Assembly (NCBI GenBank): GCA_945876755.1
Contig: CAMCPM010000016.1
Coordinates: 1-40,970 of the forward strand
DNA: 40,970 bases
DNA from: an uncultured Clostridia bacterium
GTDB taxonomy: Bacteria > Bacillota > Clostridia > Oscillospirales > Ruminococcaceae
Reading direction: 5' to 3'
Below, piece by piece: positions 8,354 through 15,358 of the stretch. The position numbers were made by a program, and so were the translations under genes. Below the pieces are notes generated by a model, which saw nothing but the letters and a program-made list of their open reading frames with translations, ran no database searches and was not told the origin of the DNA. The stretch's first letter is position 1, and every line of letters starts with the position of its first letter.

Positions 8354-9370
8354 ATGAACGTAATAAAGCTTGCTGAAATGACCGGAGTTTCAAAGTCTAC
8401 AATTTACCGTGCGATCAACGGTGACAAGATCAAGGACAGCACAAGGCAAAAAATTATTGACACAATTAATGAAAATGACGTAGGCTTCAAATTTTCGGTA
8501 TTTGATTACGGAAGCGATATCAGAGTCAAGCTGGCAGCTTTGATTACCGACAGCAGCGCAGGCAGACGTTCATTTACCGCAGAGCATATCAAGAACAGGT
8601 TCTCGGAAAACGGATTTACCGTTATAGAAATTTCATCTGAAACTGTTGAGAACGGTTCTTCTGAAATTGAAAAGCTTATCGGCAAAGATTTCAAAAGCTT
8701 TATTTTTCTTGGCAGCGGACTTGACTTAAAATGCTCGGAATTTATTCATCGGGCGGCTGAGACACGGCCTGTTATTTTGATAAATTCCGATATGACAGGC
8801 AGAAATATTTTCAGCATCGAAACAAACGAAAGAGAAACTCTTGCACGGACGATATGCAAGCTTTCGGATAATTACGGCCACAGAAATTTTCTGTATTGCA
8901 TAAGCGACAAAAGCGATTACGGCAAGCAGCTTGCTTATGGCTTTGAGGACGGGATAATTCTTTCGGGACTTGACAGAAACAGCTTTTGCGCTGCCGATTG
9001 CTGCGGCGGAAGGCTTACTCCTGCAGAAAGCATTTTCACAGCTCTGAAAAATAATCCGGAAGTAACAGCAGTCATAACGCAGGATGAAGCAACTGCTGCG
9101 GCGGCGGTCAAAGCGGCTTCGGCACTGGGACTGAAAATACCCCGTGATGTAACTGTTGTGTCGTTCCGCAATTCGGGAATAACAACTTCCGAAGCATCAG
9201 ATATTGCGTGCATAGACGCAAAGTCCGAAACTGTAAGCGACATGGCGCTGACTCTTACAATTGCCGCTATTAACGGTAAGCATATTTCAAAGCATATTGA
9301 TATTCCATGCAGTTTTTTACAGAAACGTACAGTGGGAAAAGCTGCTCCGAAATATTCCAAAGCTATTTGA
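8354..9370 (+). CDS. Second LacI-family transcriptional regulator
   Basis: This 338-residue protein begins with a LacI helix-turn-helix (VIKLAEMTGVSKSTIYRAINGD), then has a sugar-binding-protein-like effector domain. The effector domain is divergent; the usual SVTGFDN segment reads TVVSFRNS. The ATG at 8354 is chosen because it places the helix-turn-helix at the normal distance; TTG at 8348 is possible. No strong ribosome site lies at the right distance (AAAGGAG at 8316-8322 is about 30 bases away). It lies 58 bases after the permease gene and is probably cotranscribed, so the importer has a LacI regulator on each side. Target and ligand are unknown. Confidence 0.88.
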   Translation: MNVIKLAEMTGVSKSTIYRAINGDKIKDSTRQKIIDTINENDVGFKFSVFDYGSDIRVKLAALITDSSAGRRSFTAEHIKNRFSENGFTVIEISSETVENGSSEIEKLIGKDFKSFIFLGSGLDLKCSEFIHRAAETRPVILINSDMTGRNIFSIETNERETLARTICKLSDNYGHRNFLYCISDKSDYGKQLAYGFEDGIILSGLDRNSFCAADCCGGRLTPAESIFTALKNNPEVTAVITQDEATAAAAVKAASALGLKIPRDVTVVSFRNSGITTSEASDIACIDAKSETVSDMALTLTIAAINGKHISKHIDIPCSFLQKRTVGKAAPKYSKAI

Positions 9371-9470
9371 TACTAATAACCAATAAAACTGTAGACAAAA
9401 AATCTTCGCATAATCCATATACGCAAGATTATGCTCGATTTTTTGTACAGTTTTTAATTGGTTCTTAGTA
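9371..9470. repeat. Long imperfect inverted repeat, MITE-like or structured RNA
   Basis: Bases 9371-9415 and 9427-9470 are near-perfect inverted copies of each other (about 44 bases per arm, a few substitutions and small indels) around an 11-base loop. The outer ends read TACTAATAACCAAT and ATTGGTTCTTAGTA. It begins immediately after the LacI stop codon. It could be a miniature inverted-repeat element or the folded 3' end of that transcript; no clear target duplication is visible. Confidence 0.7.
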
Positions 9471-9525
9471 TGAAAAGTATGTAATTGACAGTTAAATAAA
9501 ACATCAGTATAAAAATAAAAAAATA

Positions 9526-9553
9526 CGGCGGACAATTTCAAAATTATCCGCCG
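9526..9553 (-). terminator. Terminator of the pyruvate formate-lyase operon
   Basis: CGGCGGACAATTT and AAATTATCCGCCG form a 13-position stem with one mismatch and a tiny loop. On the minus strand it is followed by TATTTTTTTATTTTT. It lies 12 bases after the stop of the glycyl-radical subunit gene. Confidence 0.85.
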
Positions 9554-9564
9554 AAATTTTATTT

Positions 9565-9807
9565 TTACATGGATTTGTGGAACGTACGGGAAATTACATC
9601 ATCCTGCTGTTCCTTGGTAAGCTTGTTGAAATTTACTGCATATCCGGAAACTCTGACTGTGAGCTGAGGGTATTTCTCGGGGTGAGCCTGTGCGTCAAGA
9701 AGAGTCTCTCTTGTAAAAACATTTACGTTGAGGTGATGTCCGCCCTTGGAAACATATCCGTCAAGAAGCTCGATAAGGTTATCAACCTGCTGATTTGTAT
9801 TTGCCAT
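9565..9807 (-). CDS. Stand-alone glycyl-radical domain of pyruvate formate-lyase (GrcA/YfiD-like)
   Basis: This 80-residue protein corresponds to the C-terminal domain of ordinary pyruvate formate-lyase. GGHHLNVNV (22-30) is followed by [23 protein letters not shown], with the radical-bearing glycine at Gly55 in RVSGYAV, and the conserved end [18 protein letters not shown]. In enterobacteria the free homologue GrcA/YfiD repairs oxygen-damaged enzyme, but there the main enzyme still has its own radical domain. Here the core protein in the same operon lacks it, so this protein is inferred to be an obligatory partner in acetyl-CoA plus formate production. AAAGGAAG lies upstream, 14 bases after the previous gene. 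It must be activated by a radical-SAM PflA, not encoded in this window. Confidence 0.93.
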   Translation of the reverse strand: MANTNQQVDNLIELLDGYVSKGGHHLNVNVFTRETLLDAQAHPEKYPQLTVRVSGYAVNFNKLTKEQQDDVISRTFHKSM

Positions 9808-9821
9808 AGTAATCTTCCTTT

Positions 9822-10034
9822 CTATTCATCATCATCATCATCGTCGAAACCCTTGTGCAGGGTCGGCTGACAGCACGCCTGATTTCCCGTGCCGCAGTCG
9901 GTACTGTTAAAGGTCTGAACCGTCATATCTCCCGAATCGGGGTCGTTGACGGTAACATTGATATGCCCGCCGCCGTCGCTCATCAGGCGGTCGAGCATAT
10001 CGACAAGGTCGTTTATTCTTTTCTTTTCGTCCAT
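9822..10034 (-). CDS. Small protein resembling a truncated glycyl-radical domain, without the glycine loop
   Basis: This 70-residue protein lies between the lyase core and the free radical domain. Residues 6-29 ([20 protein letters not shown] and NVTV) align with residues 7-30 of the 80-residue neighbour ([20 protein letters not shown] and NVNV). The second half differs: there is no RVSGYAV loop, but a segment CGTGNQACC (Cys47, Cys54, Cys55) and an acidic tail of six Asp and a Glu encoded by a GAT/GAC repeat. Its start overlaps the core stop as TAATG, implying translational coupling. It could be a structural filler, a metal or redox protein, or an assembly factor. The function is unknown; the reading frame is well supported by coupling and by the next gene's ribosome site. 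Confidence 0.8.
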   Translation of the reverse strand: MDEKKRINDLVDMLDRLMSDGGGHINVTVNDPDSGDMTVQTFNSTDCGTGNQACCQPTLHKGFDDDDDDE

Positions 10035-12103
10035 TAGCGAACCTCTTTTTCAAGGCGGTCAAGGTCAAGGTCGCCCATAAATATTGCGCCGTCCTTGCCG
10101 AGAGCGTCAGGAATTATCGAGAATGTGTTGGAGATACCGTCCTGAGCGTGTCTGAACGGAAGCTTTGCAACGCTGGAGAGGGAAGCAGTCGCACCGTTTA
10201 CGTCTCTGCCGTGCATGGGGTTAGCACCGGGAGCAAGAGGCTCGCCCATCTTTCTGCCGTCGGGAGTATTGCCTGTTTTCTTGCCGTATACAACGTTTGA
10301 TGTAATAGTAAGAATAGACATTGTAGGAATACTCTTGCGGTATGTGTGATGGCTTCTGATCTTATCCATAAACTTGCGGACGATATCAACTGCGATCTGG
10401 TCAACACGGTCATCGTTGTTTCCGTATTTGGGGAAATCGCCCTCTACCTGATAATCGACTACGATGCCGTTCTCGTCACGAATACACTTTACCTTTGCAT
10501 ATTTGATAGCGCTGAGTGAGTCCGCAACAACGGAAAGTCCTGCGATACCTGTTGCAAAATAGCGCTTTACTTCTCTGTCGTGAAGAGCCATCTGAAGCTT
10601 TTCGTAGCTGTATTTGTCGTGCATATAGTGGATAATGTTAAGAGTATTTACATAGAGTCCTGCAAGCCAGTCCATCATGTCCTCATACTTGGACATAACA
10701 TCATCATAGTCCAAATAATCTCCCTCAACAGGACGGTACTTTGGTCCTACCTGAACCTTGAGACGCTCGTCAACGCCGCCGTTGATTGCGTAAAGCAGAC
10801 ACTTTGCAAGGTTAGCTCTTGCGCCGAAGAACTGCATTTCCTTGCCGACAACCATTGATGATACGCAGCAAGCGATAGCGTAGTCGTCGCCGTGAACGGC
10901 TCTCATAAGGTCGTCGTTTTCGTATTGGATAGAAGATGACTTGATGGACATTTCTGCGCAGTATTCCTTAAACTTTCTCGGAAGTTTTGTTGACCAAAGA
11001 ACAGTCATGTTCGGCTCGGGGGCGCTGCCCAGATTATCGAGAGTGTGGAGATAGCGGAAGCTGTTCTTGGTAACGAGAGTACGTCCGTCTATGCCCACGC
11101 CGCCGATGGATTCCGTTACCCATGTGGGGTCGCCTGAGAAAAGCTCGTTATATTCGGGAGTACGGGCAAATTTGACCATACGCAGCTTCATGATGAAGTG
11201 GTCGATGTACTCCTGAGCCTGCTCTTCGGTGATAAGACCCTTGTCAAGGTCGCGCTGAATGTAAATATCAAGGAATGTAGAGGTGCGTCCGAGGCTCATT
11301 GCTGCACCGTTCTGCTCCTTAACTGCTGCAAGATAGCCGAAATACAGCCATTGAACGGCTTCCTTGGCATTTGCAGCAGGCTTGGAAATATCAAAGCCGT
11401 AAATTCTGCCAAGCTCTTTAAGCTCTTCAAGAGCCTTTACCTGGTCGGCAAGCTCCTCGCGGAGACGGATATTTGCGGAGGTCATTCTCACCAGCGAGGT
11501 TTCTATCTGGTGCTTTTTGTCGGCGATGAGCCTGTCCACGCCGTAAAGCGCAACTCGGCGGTAGTCGCCGATGATTCTTCCTCTGCCGTATGCGTCCGGG
11601 AGACCCGTAATAATTGCGGATTTTCTCGCCATACGCATTTCGGGAGTATATGCGTCAAAAACGCCCTGGTTGTGAGTCTTTCTGTATTTTGTGAAAATCT
11701 CAACGACCTCAGGGTCGACCTCATAGCCGTTTTCATGACAAGCGTTCTGAGCCATGCGGATACCGCCAAAAGGCTGGAGAGAACGCTTCAGAGGCTTGTC
11801 GGTCTGAAGTCCTACGATTTTTTCAATATCCTTGTTGATATAGCCTGCGCCATGAGAGGTGATAGTGGAAACTATCTTTGTATCCATATCAAGGACGCCG
11901 CCTGCTTCACGCTCTTTCTGGAAAAGCCCGAGGACTTCGCTCCAAAGCGCCTTTGTGTCATCGGTAGGCCCTGCAAGAAAAGATGAGTCACCCTCATACG
12001 GTGTATAGTTGTTCTGAATAAAATCTCTGACATTTACCGAACCGCTGCTCCAGCGGCCCAGTTTAAATCCCGCCCACTCAGCGGGAAGTTCTTTTGTCAT
12101 CAT
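10034..12103 (-). CDS. pflB: Pyruvate formate-lyase core subunit lacking the C-terminal radical domain
   Basis: The 689-residue product matches pyruvate formate-lyase (formate acetyltransferase) from near its N-terminus through [19 protein letters not shown] and [16 protein letters not shown], then stops at EKEVR. Typical enzymes are about 750-760 residues; the missing part is exactly the glycyl-radical domain, found two genes downstream. The catalytic pair is present as Cys412-Cys413 in [28 protein letters not shown] precedes the ATG. The enzyme converts pyruvate and CoA to acetyl-CoA and formate, central to mixed-acid fermentation. It is unlikely to be a recent frameshift: the C-terminal piece has its own start and ribosome site, and a coupled gene lies between. 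Confidence 0.95.
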   Translation of the reverse strand: MMTKELPAEWAGFKLGRWSSGSVNVRDFIQNNYTPYEGDSSFLAGPTDDTKALWSEVLGLFQKEREAGGVLDMDTKIVSTITSHGAGYINKDIEKIVGLQTDKPLKRSLQPFGGIRMAQNACHENGYEVDPEVVEIFTKYRKTHNQGVFDAYTPEMRMARKSAIITGLPDAYGRGRIIGDYRRVALYGVDRLIADKKHQIETSLVRMTSANIRLREELADQVKALEELKELGRIYGFDISKPAANAKEAVQWLYFGYLAAVKEQNGAAMSLGRTSTFLDIYIQRDLDKGLITEEQAQEYIDHFIMKLRMVKFARTPEYNELFSGDPTWVTESIGGVGIDGRTLVTKNSFRYLHTLDNLGSAPEPNMTVLWSTKLPRKFKEYCAEMSIKSSSIQYENDDLMRAVHGDDYAIACCVSSMVVGKEMQFFGARANLAKCLLYAINGGVDERLKVQVGPKYRPVEGDYLDYDDVMSKYEDMMDWLAGLYVNTLNIIHYMHDKYSYEKLQMALHDREVKRYFATGIAGLSVVADSLSAIKYAKVKCIRDENGIVVDYQVEGDFPKYGNNDDRVDQIAVDIVRKFMDKIRSHHTYRKSIPTMSILTITSNVVYGKKTGNTPDGRKMGEPLAPGANPMHGRDVNGATASLSSVAKLPFRHAQDGISNTFSIIPDALGKDGAIFMGDLDLDRLEKEVR

Positions 12104-12148
12104 GTTAAAACCTTCCTTTCAAAATCAGACAATTTTTACGTCCGTTAA

Positions 12149-12177
12149 ATTGTATCATATTTTTCGTTATCTTACAA
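12149..12177 (-). promoter_or_regulatory. Promoter of the pyruvate formate-lyase operon
   Basis: On the minus strand TTGTAA, 17 bases and TACAAT lie about 45 bases before the lyase ATG. Both palindromes are upstream of the -35, a position suited to activator binding. Confidence 0.7.
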
Positions 12178-12193
12178 GGGCTGCAACGATATT

Positions 12194-12209
12194 TATCAAT
12201 ATATTGATA
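12194..12209. promoter_or_regulatory. 16-base perfect palindrome upstream of pfl promoter
   Basis: TATCAATATATTGATA is self-complementary. Its centre is about 60 bases upstream of the predicted pfl transcription start, where class I CRP/FNR-type activators often bind. The sequence is not the canonical FNR order TTGAT-N4-ATCAA, so the binding protein is not identified. Confidence 0.5.
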
Positions 12210-12221
12210 CTTTTTTAATAT

Positions 12222-12243
12222 TTAACACAACCTGTTGTGTTAA
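12222..12243. promoter_or_regulatory. 22-base perfect palindrome upstream of pfl promoter
   Basis: Arms TTAACACAAC and GTTGTGTTAA flank a central CT and are perfectly complementary. The centre is about 90 bases upstream of the pfl start and about 165 upstream of the HD-GYP start. It shares TTAAC/GTTAA elements with Rex sites but does not fit the Rex consensus spacing. Confidence 0.55.
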
Positions 12244-12362
12244 CTGGATAAATTTATGCTTGTTTTGTTTATATTAATATACAGCTTGTGTAAAATCTGA
12301 TTAAAAACAAACAGGAAAAATAAGTACGATTGTGAAAAAATTGTATAAAATAAAAATTACCG

Positions 12363-12391
12363 TTGAAAAACAATAGGATATGTGATATAAT
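12363..12391 (+). promoter_or_regulatory. Promoter of the HD-GYP gene
   Basis: TTGAAA, a 17-base spacer and TATAAT lie about 42 bases before the ATG. Confidence 0.7.
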
Positions 12392-12433
12392 ATTATTCGA
12401 GAAAAATAAACATATTTTTTCAGAGGTTTTTAT

Positions 12434-14101
12434 ATGAATAATAATATATTTAAAATTTCCGATGAGCGCACAACACGCTTTCTTGCAAATGCTATGCTGG
12501 TTTGTACAGGGATTTTTGCTGTTTCGTGGGTGCTTAACGAGCTTAATATTTTCGTTATTGAAAATAAAGCTTTTACAATAGTATCTATTGCCAGCGGATT
12601 GATTCTCATTATACCCAAAGCAGCTCTTCTTATACTTAAAAGATATGAGGAGTGGATAAAATATGCTGTAATAGTATGCTCCACAGTTGCAATATGCCTT
12701 GCATACAGCGTGCTGACATATCATATGGTCATGATGTTTGCTTTTCCTCTTATAATGTCCGTAATGTACTTCGACCCGAAGCTTACCTTGTTCACAACAA
12801 TCGAAAATGCTGTTTTTATGACTGCAGCGCATATTCTTAGCTTTTTTCTTTCGGTAATGGACAGTGACCCTCTTAAAAGTATACATGCTGTTATTGTTTA
12901 CGGTCTGCTGCCGAGATTGTTTATTTTTGGTACATTTGCGTTAATATGTACTGCGCTCGGAAGGATCACTCATAAGATGCTTGAACGGCTGAATGATTCA
13001 AGTGAAGAAATTGAGCGCAGCAAGGAAAGCCTTGACACGATCATTACCGTTTCACGTTCGCTTTACGGAGCCTCGGATATGATAGAGCTTGCAAGTCTTA
13101 TCAGGTATGCGGTCTATACGGTAACTGCAAAAATTCAGGGAGATACCGGCGCTCCTGTTACTGCCGTCGGAGTGAGAGCAGAGGACGGCGCTTTCCATTA
13201 TCTTGACAACGACCTTAATTCCGGAATAGACATCGCCGCAGGCGGTTCGGTTAACGTTAAGCTGCCGAATATAAGCTTTTCCTACCCGATTGAAAGACAG
13301 AAGGTCTGGGATGACATACAGATACGCAAAAACGGCATAGGCATGAGCTTTTATGAAAACGGCGGATTGCTTTTTTATATTTCTTTGGAATTCCCTGTTG
13401 ATACAGATGATGTTCTGCTGAAAAATTCACTGAGTATCCTCTATAACAATATCAATATTGCAATACGTCAGACAAAGGTAAACAGCGATATTTTCAAGAC
13501 GCAGGAGTCGGTAATACTTTCATTTGCGGAAATTTCCGAATCGAAGTCACGTCAGACAGGCCAGCACGTTAAGCGTGTGGCGGAGTATGTCCGTGTTATG
13601 GCAGGCTATGCCGGATATGACGAAAAAAGTTGCGGAGAAATTGCTCTTGCGGCAATGATGCACGATATCGGAAAGCTTATGATACCGCCGGAGATACTTG
13701 AAAAGCCGTCAAGACTTACTCCCGAGGAATTTGCGGTGATAAAGAGTCATGTTACTTACGGCGAAAGCCTGCTGAAAAATTCTCCGGGCGAGGTAATGGC
13801 AATGGCACGGCGTATTGCTCTTCAGCACCATGAACGCTGGGACGGCAGGGGCTATCTCGGCTATTCGGGAGAAAAAATCGACTATATCTCAAGATTTGTC
13901 GCCGTTGCGGACGTTTTTGACGCACTTGTTTCAAAGCGTTCATATAAGGACGGCTGGCCGCCTGAGGAGGCATACAAGGAAATCGTCAAGCAGCGGGGCG
14001 CTCAGTTTGCTCCTCATGCAGTGGATATTTTTGTGAAAAGCTATGATAAAATACTTGAGATACTCAAACAGTACCCGGACCAGGTCGCTCAGTCCGCTTA
14101 A
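12434..14101 (+). CDS. Membrane HD-GYP domain protein, probable cyclic-di-nucleotide phosphodiesterase
   Basis: The 555-residue protein has about six N-terminal membrane helices (roughly residues 17-175), a coiled linker (185-205), a divergent middle region that may be GAF-like (210-345) and a C-terminal HD-GYP domain (about 355-545). Metal ligands are visible: His378, His410-Asp411 (MMHDIGKL), His439, His465-His466 and Asp470. The signature loop reads DGRGYLG rather than DGxGYPxG, so the GYP proline is Leu475. HD-GYP enzymes hydrolyse cyclic di-GMP or related dinucleotides. The N-terminus probably senses a membrane or external signal. It is transcribed divergently from the pfl operon; a functional link is only suggested by the shared region. 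Confidence 0.88.
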   Translation: MNNNIFKISDERTTRFLANAMLVCTGIFAVSWVLNELNIFVIENKAFTIVSIASGLILIIPKAALLILKRYEEWIKYAVIVCSTVAICLAYSVLTYHMVMMFAFPLIMSVMYFDPKLTLFTTIENAVFMTAAHILSFFLSVMDSDPLKSIHAVIVYGLLPRLFIFGTFALICTALGRITHKMLERLNDSSEEIERSKESLDTIITVSRSLYGASDMIELASLIRYAVYTVTAKIQGDTGAPVTAVGVRAEDGAFHYLDNDLNSGIDIAAGGSVNVKLPNISFSYPIERQKVWDDIQIRKNGIGMSFYENGGLLFYISLEFPVDTDDVLLKNSLSILYNNINIAIRQTKVNSDIFKTQESVILSFAEISESKSRQTGQHVKRVAEYVRVMAGYAGYDEKSCGEIALAAMMHDIGKLMIPPEILEKPSRLTPEEFAVIKSHVTYGESLLKNSPGEVMAMARRIALQHHERWDGRGYLGYSGEKIDYISRFVAVADVFDALVSKRSYKDGWPPEEAYKEIVKQRGAQFAPHAVDIFVKSYDKILEILKQYPDQVAQSA

Positions 14102-14134
14102 TGCGAAAAATACAACAAAAATCACAAAAAACTC

Positions 14135-14162
14135 TTGCAAATGTTTAAAAATATGCTATAAT
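14135..14162 (+). promoter_or_regulatory. Promoter of the fructokinase gene
   Basis: TTGCAA, 16 bases and TATAAT lie about 48 bases before the start codon. Confidence 0.65.
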
Positions 14163-14209
14163 ATTCATAATGGATGATTTTTACTACGGGGACTGAAAGG
14201 GGAATAAAA

Positions 14210-15172
14210 ATGCCTGATATTATGGCAATCGGCGAAATGCTGGTTGATTTTACCGCCGTTACCGATAAGGACGGCGATATTTACTACAAACAAAATCCGG
14301 GGGGTGCTCCGGCAAACGTTGCGGTCATGGCGGCGAAGCTGGGTGTTTCAAGCGGTTTTATCGGCAAGCTGGGCAAGGATATGTTCGGCAAATATTTGAA
14401 GGAAACTCTTGAAAACGAGGGCGTTGAAACCAAGGGCGTTATCCTTGACAAGGATTTTTCAACGACCCTTGCCTTTGTCCGCAAGGGCGAGGACGGCGAG
14501 CGTGATTTCGTTTTTTACAGAAAAAACAGCGCTGACCTTAATCTTAATTTCAGCGAGGTAAATCTTAAGCTTATAGACAACTGCAAGCTGCTGCATTTCG
14601 GAGCGCTTACGCTTACTGCCGAGCCGTCAAAGTCGGCGGTGATAAATACGGTCGAATACGCAAAGCAGCAGGGCAAGATAATTTCCTATGACCCCAACTG
14701 GCGCGAACGCTTGTGGGAGTCCAAAGAAGCTGCGGTGAAGGCTATGAGAAGCGTTCTCAGATACGCCGATGTTGTAAAGGTATCTGAGCTGGAGCTTCAG
14801 ATAATTACCGACTGCGCAAATCTTCTTCCTGCAATTGCAAAGCTGCTTAATTCTGGAGTAAAGGTCGTGTGCATTACTCAGGGCGCAAAGGGCTGTATTA
14901 TTGCTACGAGAAAGGGAATCGAGCGTCTGCCGACTTTCAAGGTCGAAACTGTCGATACTCTCGGAGCAGGTGACAGCTTCTTCGGTGCGTTCCTTTCAAA
15001 GCTTGTTCTTTCGGGAAAGACAATGGACGAGATAGACATGAACGACCTGCGTGAATTTGCAATGTATGCCAACGCCTGCGGTTCGCTTAGCTCGACCAAG
15101 GTGGGGGCGATACCTGCAATGCCTACGCATGAGGAGATAATGGAGCTTATGGCAAAGGGACCCGAATATTAA
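14210..15172 (+). CDS. PfkB-family sugar kinase, probable fructokinase
   Basis: This 320-residue kinase of the ribokinase/PfkB family carries the N-terminal signature GGAPANVA (31-38), the DPNWR segment (161-165) common in bacterial fructokinases, and the C-terminal DTLGAGDSFFGAF motif with catalytic Asp255. It should phosphorylate fructose, or a close relative, with ATP in the cytoplasm. The start at 14210 is supported by AAGGGGA seven bases upstream. It has its own promoter and a strong terminator, so it is monocistronic. Fructokinase is preferred over 2-keto-3-deoxygluconate kinase from overall resemblance, not proof. Confidence 0.88.
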   Translation: MPDIMAIGEMLVDFTAVTDKDGDIYYKQNPGGAPANVAVMAAKLGVSSGFIGKLGKDMFGKYLKETLENEGVETKGVILDKDFSTTLAFVRKGEDGERDFVFYRKNSADLNLNFSEVNLKLIDNCKLLHFGALTLTAEPSKSAVINTVEYAKQQGKIISYDPNWRERLWESKEAAVKAMRSVLRYADVVKVSELELQIITDCANLLPAIAKLLNSGVKVVCITQGAKGCIIATRKGIERLPTFKVETVDTLGAGDSFFGAFLSKLVLSGKTMDEIDMNDLREFAMYANACGSLSSTKVGAIPAMPTHEEIMELMAKGPEY

Positions 15173-15187
15173 ATAGTGCAAAACAAA

Positions 15188-15213
15188 CGCCGGACAGCGA
15201 AAACTGTCCGGCG
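15188..15213 (+). terminator. Terminator after the fructokinase gene
   Basis: CGCCGGACAG and CTGTCCGGCG form a perfect 10-bp stem with loop CGAAAA, followed by CCCGTTGTTTATTTG. It lies 15 bases after the stop codon. Confidence 0.8.
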
Positions 15214-15290
15214 CCCGTTGTTTATTTGTTGGCTTACTGCCTTTGTAATCTTATTAATGATTATTACATATTGATTTTACCGAAAGTCTC

Positions 15291-15319
15291 TTGCAATCGG
15301 CGCTGAAATATGGTATACT
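15291..15319 (+). promoter_or_regulatory. Promoter of purB
   Basis: TTGCAA, 17 bases and TATACT lie about 40 bases before the purB ATG. I saw no purine-box operator. Confidence 0.7.
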
Positions 15320-15358
15320 ATTCAAAATTGTTATGTATATTAAAAAGGAGCTTTTATT

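Larger units (their letters stand above)
12104..12433. other. Divergent control region between pfl operon and HD-GYP gene
   Basis: This 330-base region holds a promoter for each direction and two perfect palindromes (12194-12209, 12222-12243). No open frame here looks real. It probably integrates redox or carbon signals for fermentation. Confidence 0.8.

Noticed and set aside
9825-9845. CRISPR or larger tandem array
   Set aside because: It is only a short trinucleotide run inside a coding region; no spaced direct repeats occur in the window.
11198-11986. 262-residue open frame on the plus strand
   Set aside because: Lies entirely antisense to the well-conserved pyruvate formate-lyase core; Cys/Val-rich translation without recognisable domain or ribosome site.
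9565-12103. Split pyruvate formate-lyase as a simple frameshift or assembly error
   Set aside because: The C-terminal piece has its own start and ribosome site, and a separate coupled gene with another ribosome-site context lies between; a single indel cannot give this.
12194-12209. Canonical FNR site
   Set aside because: The half-sites are in the reverse order (ATCAA-N4-TTGAT instead of TTGAT-N4-ATCAA).
12222-12243. Rex redox-repressor site
   Set aside because: The arms do not match the TTGTTAA-type half-sites or their spacing; kept as an unassigned palindrome.
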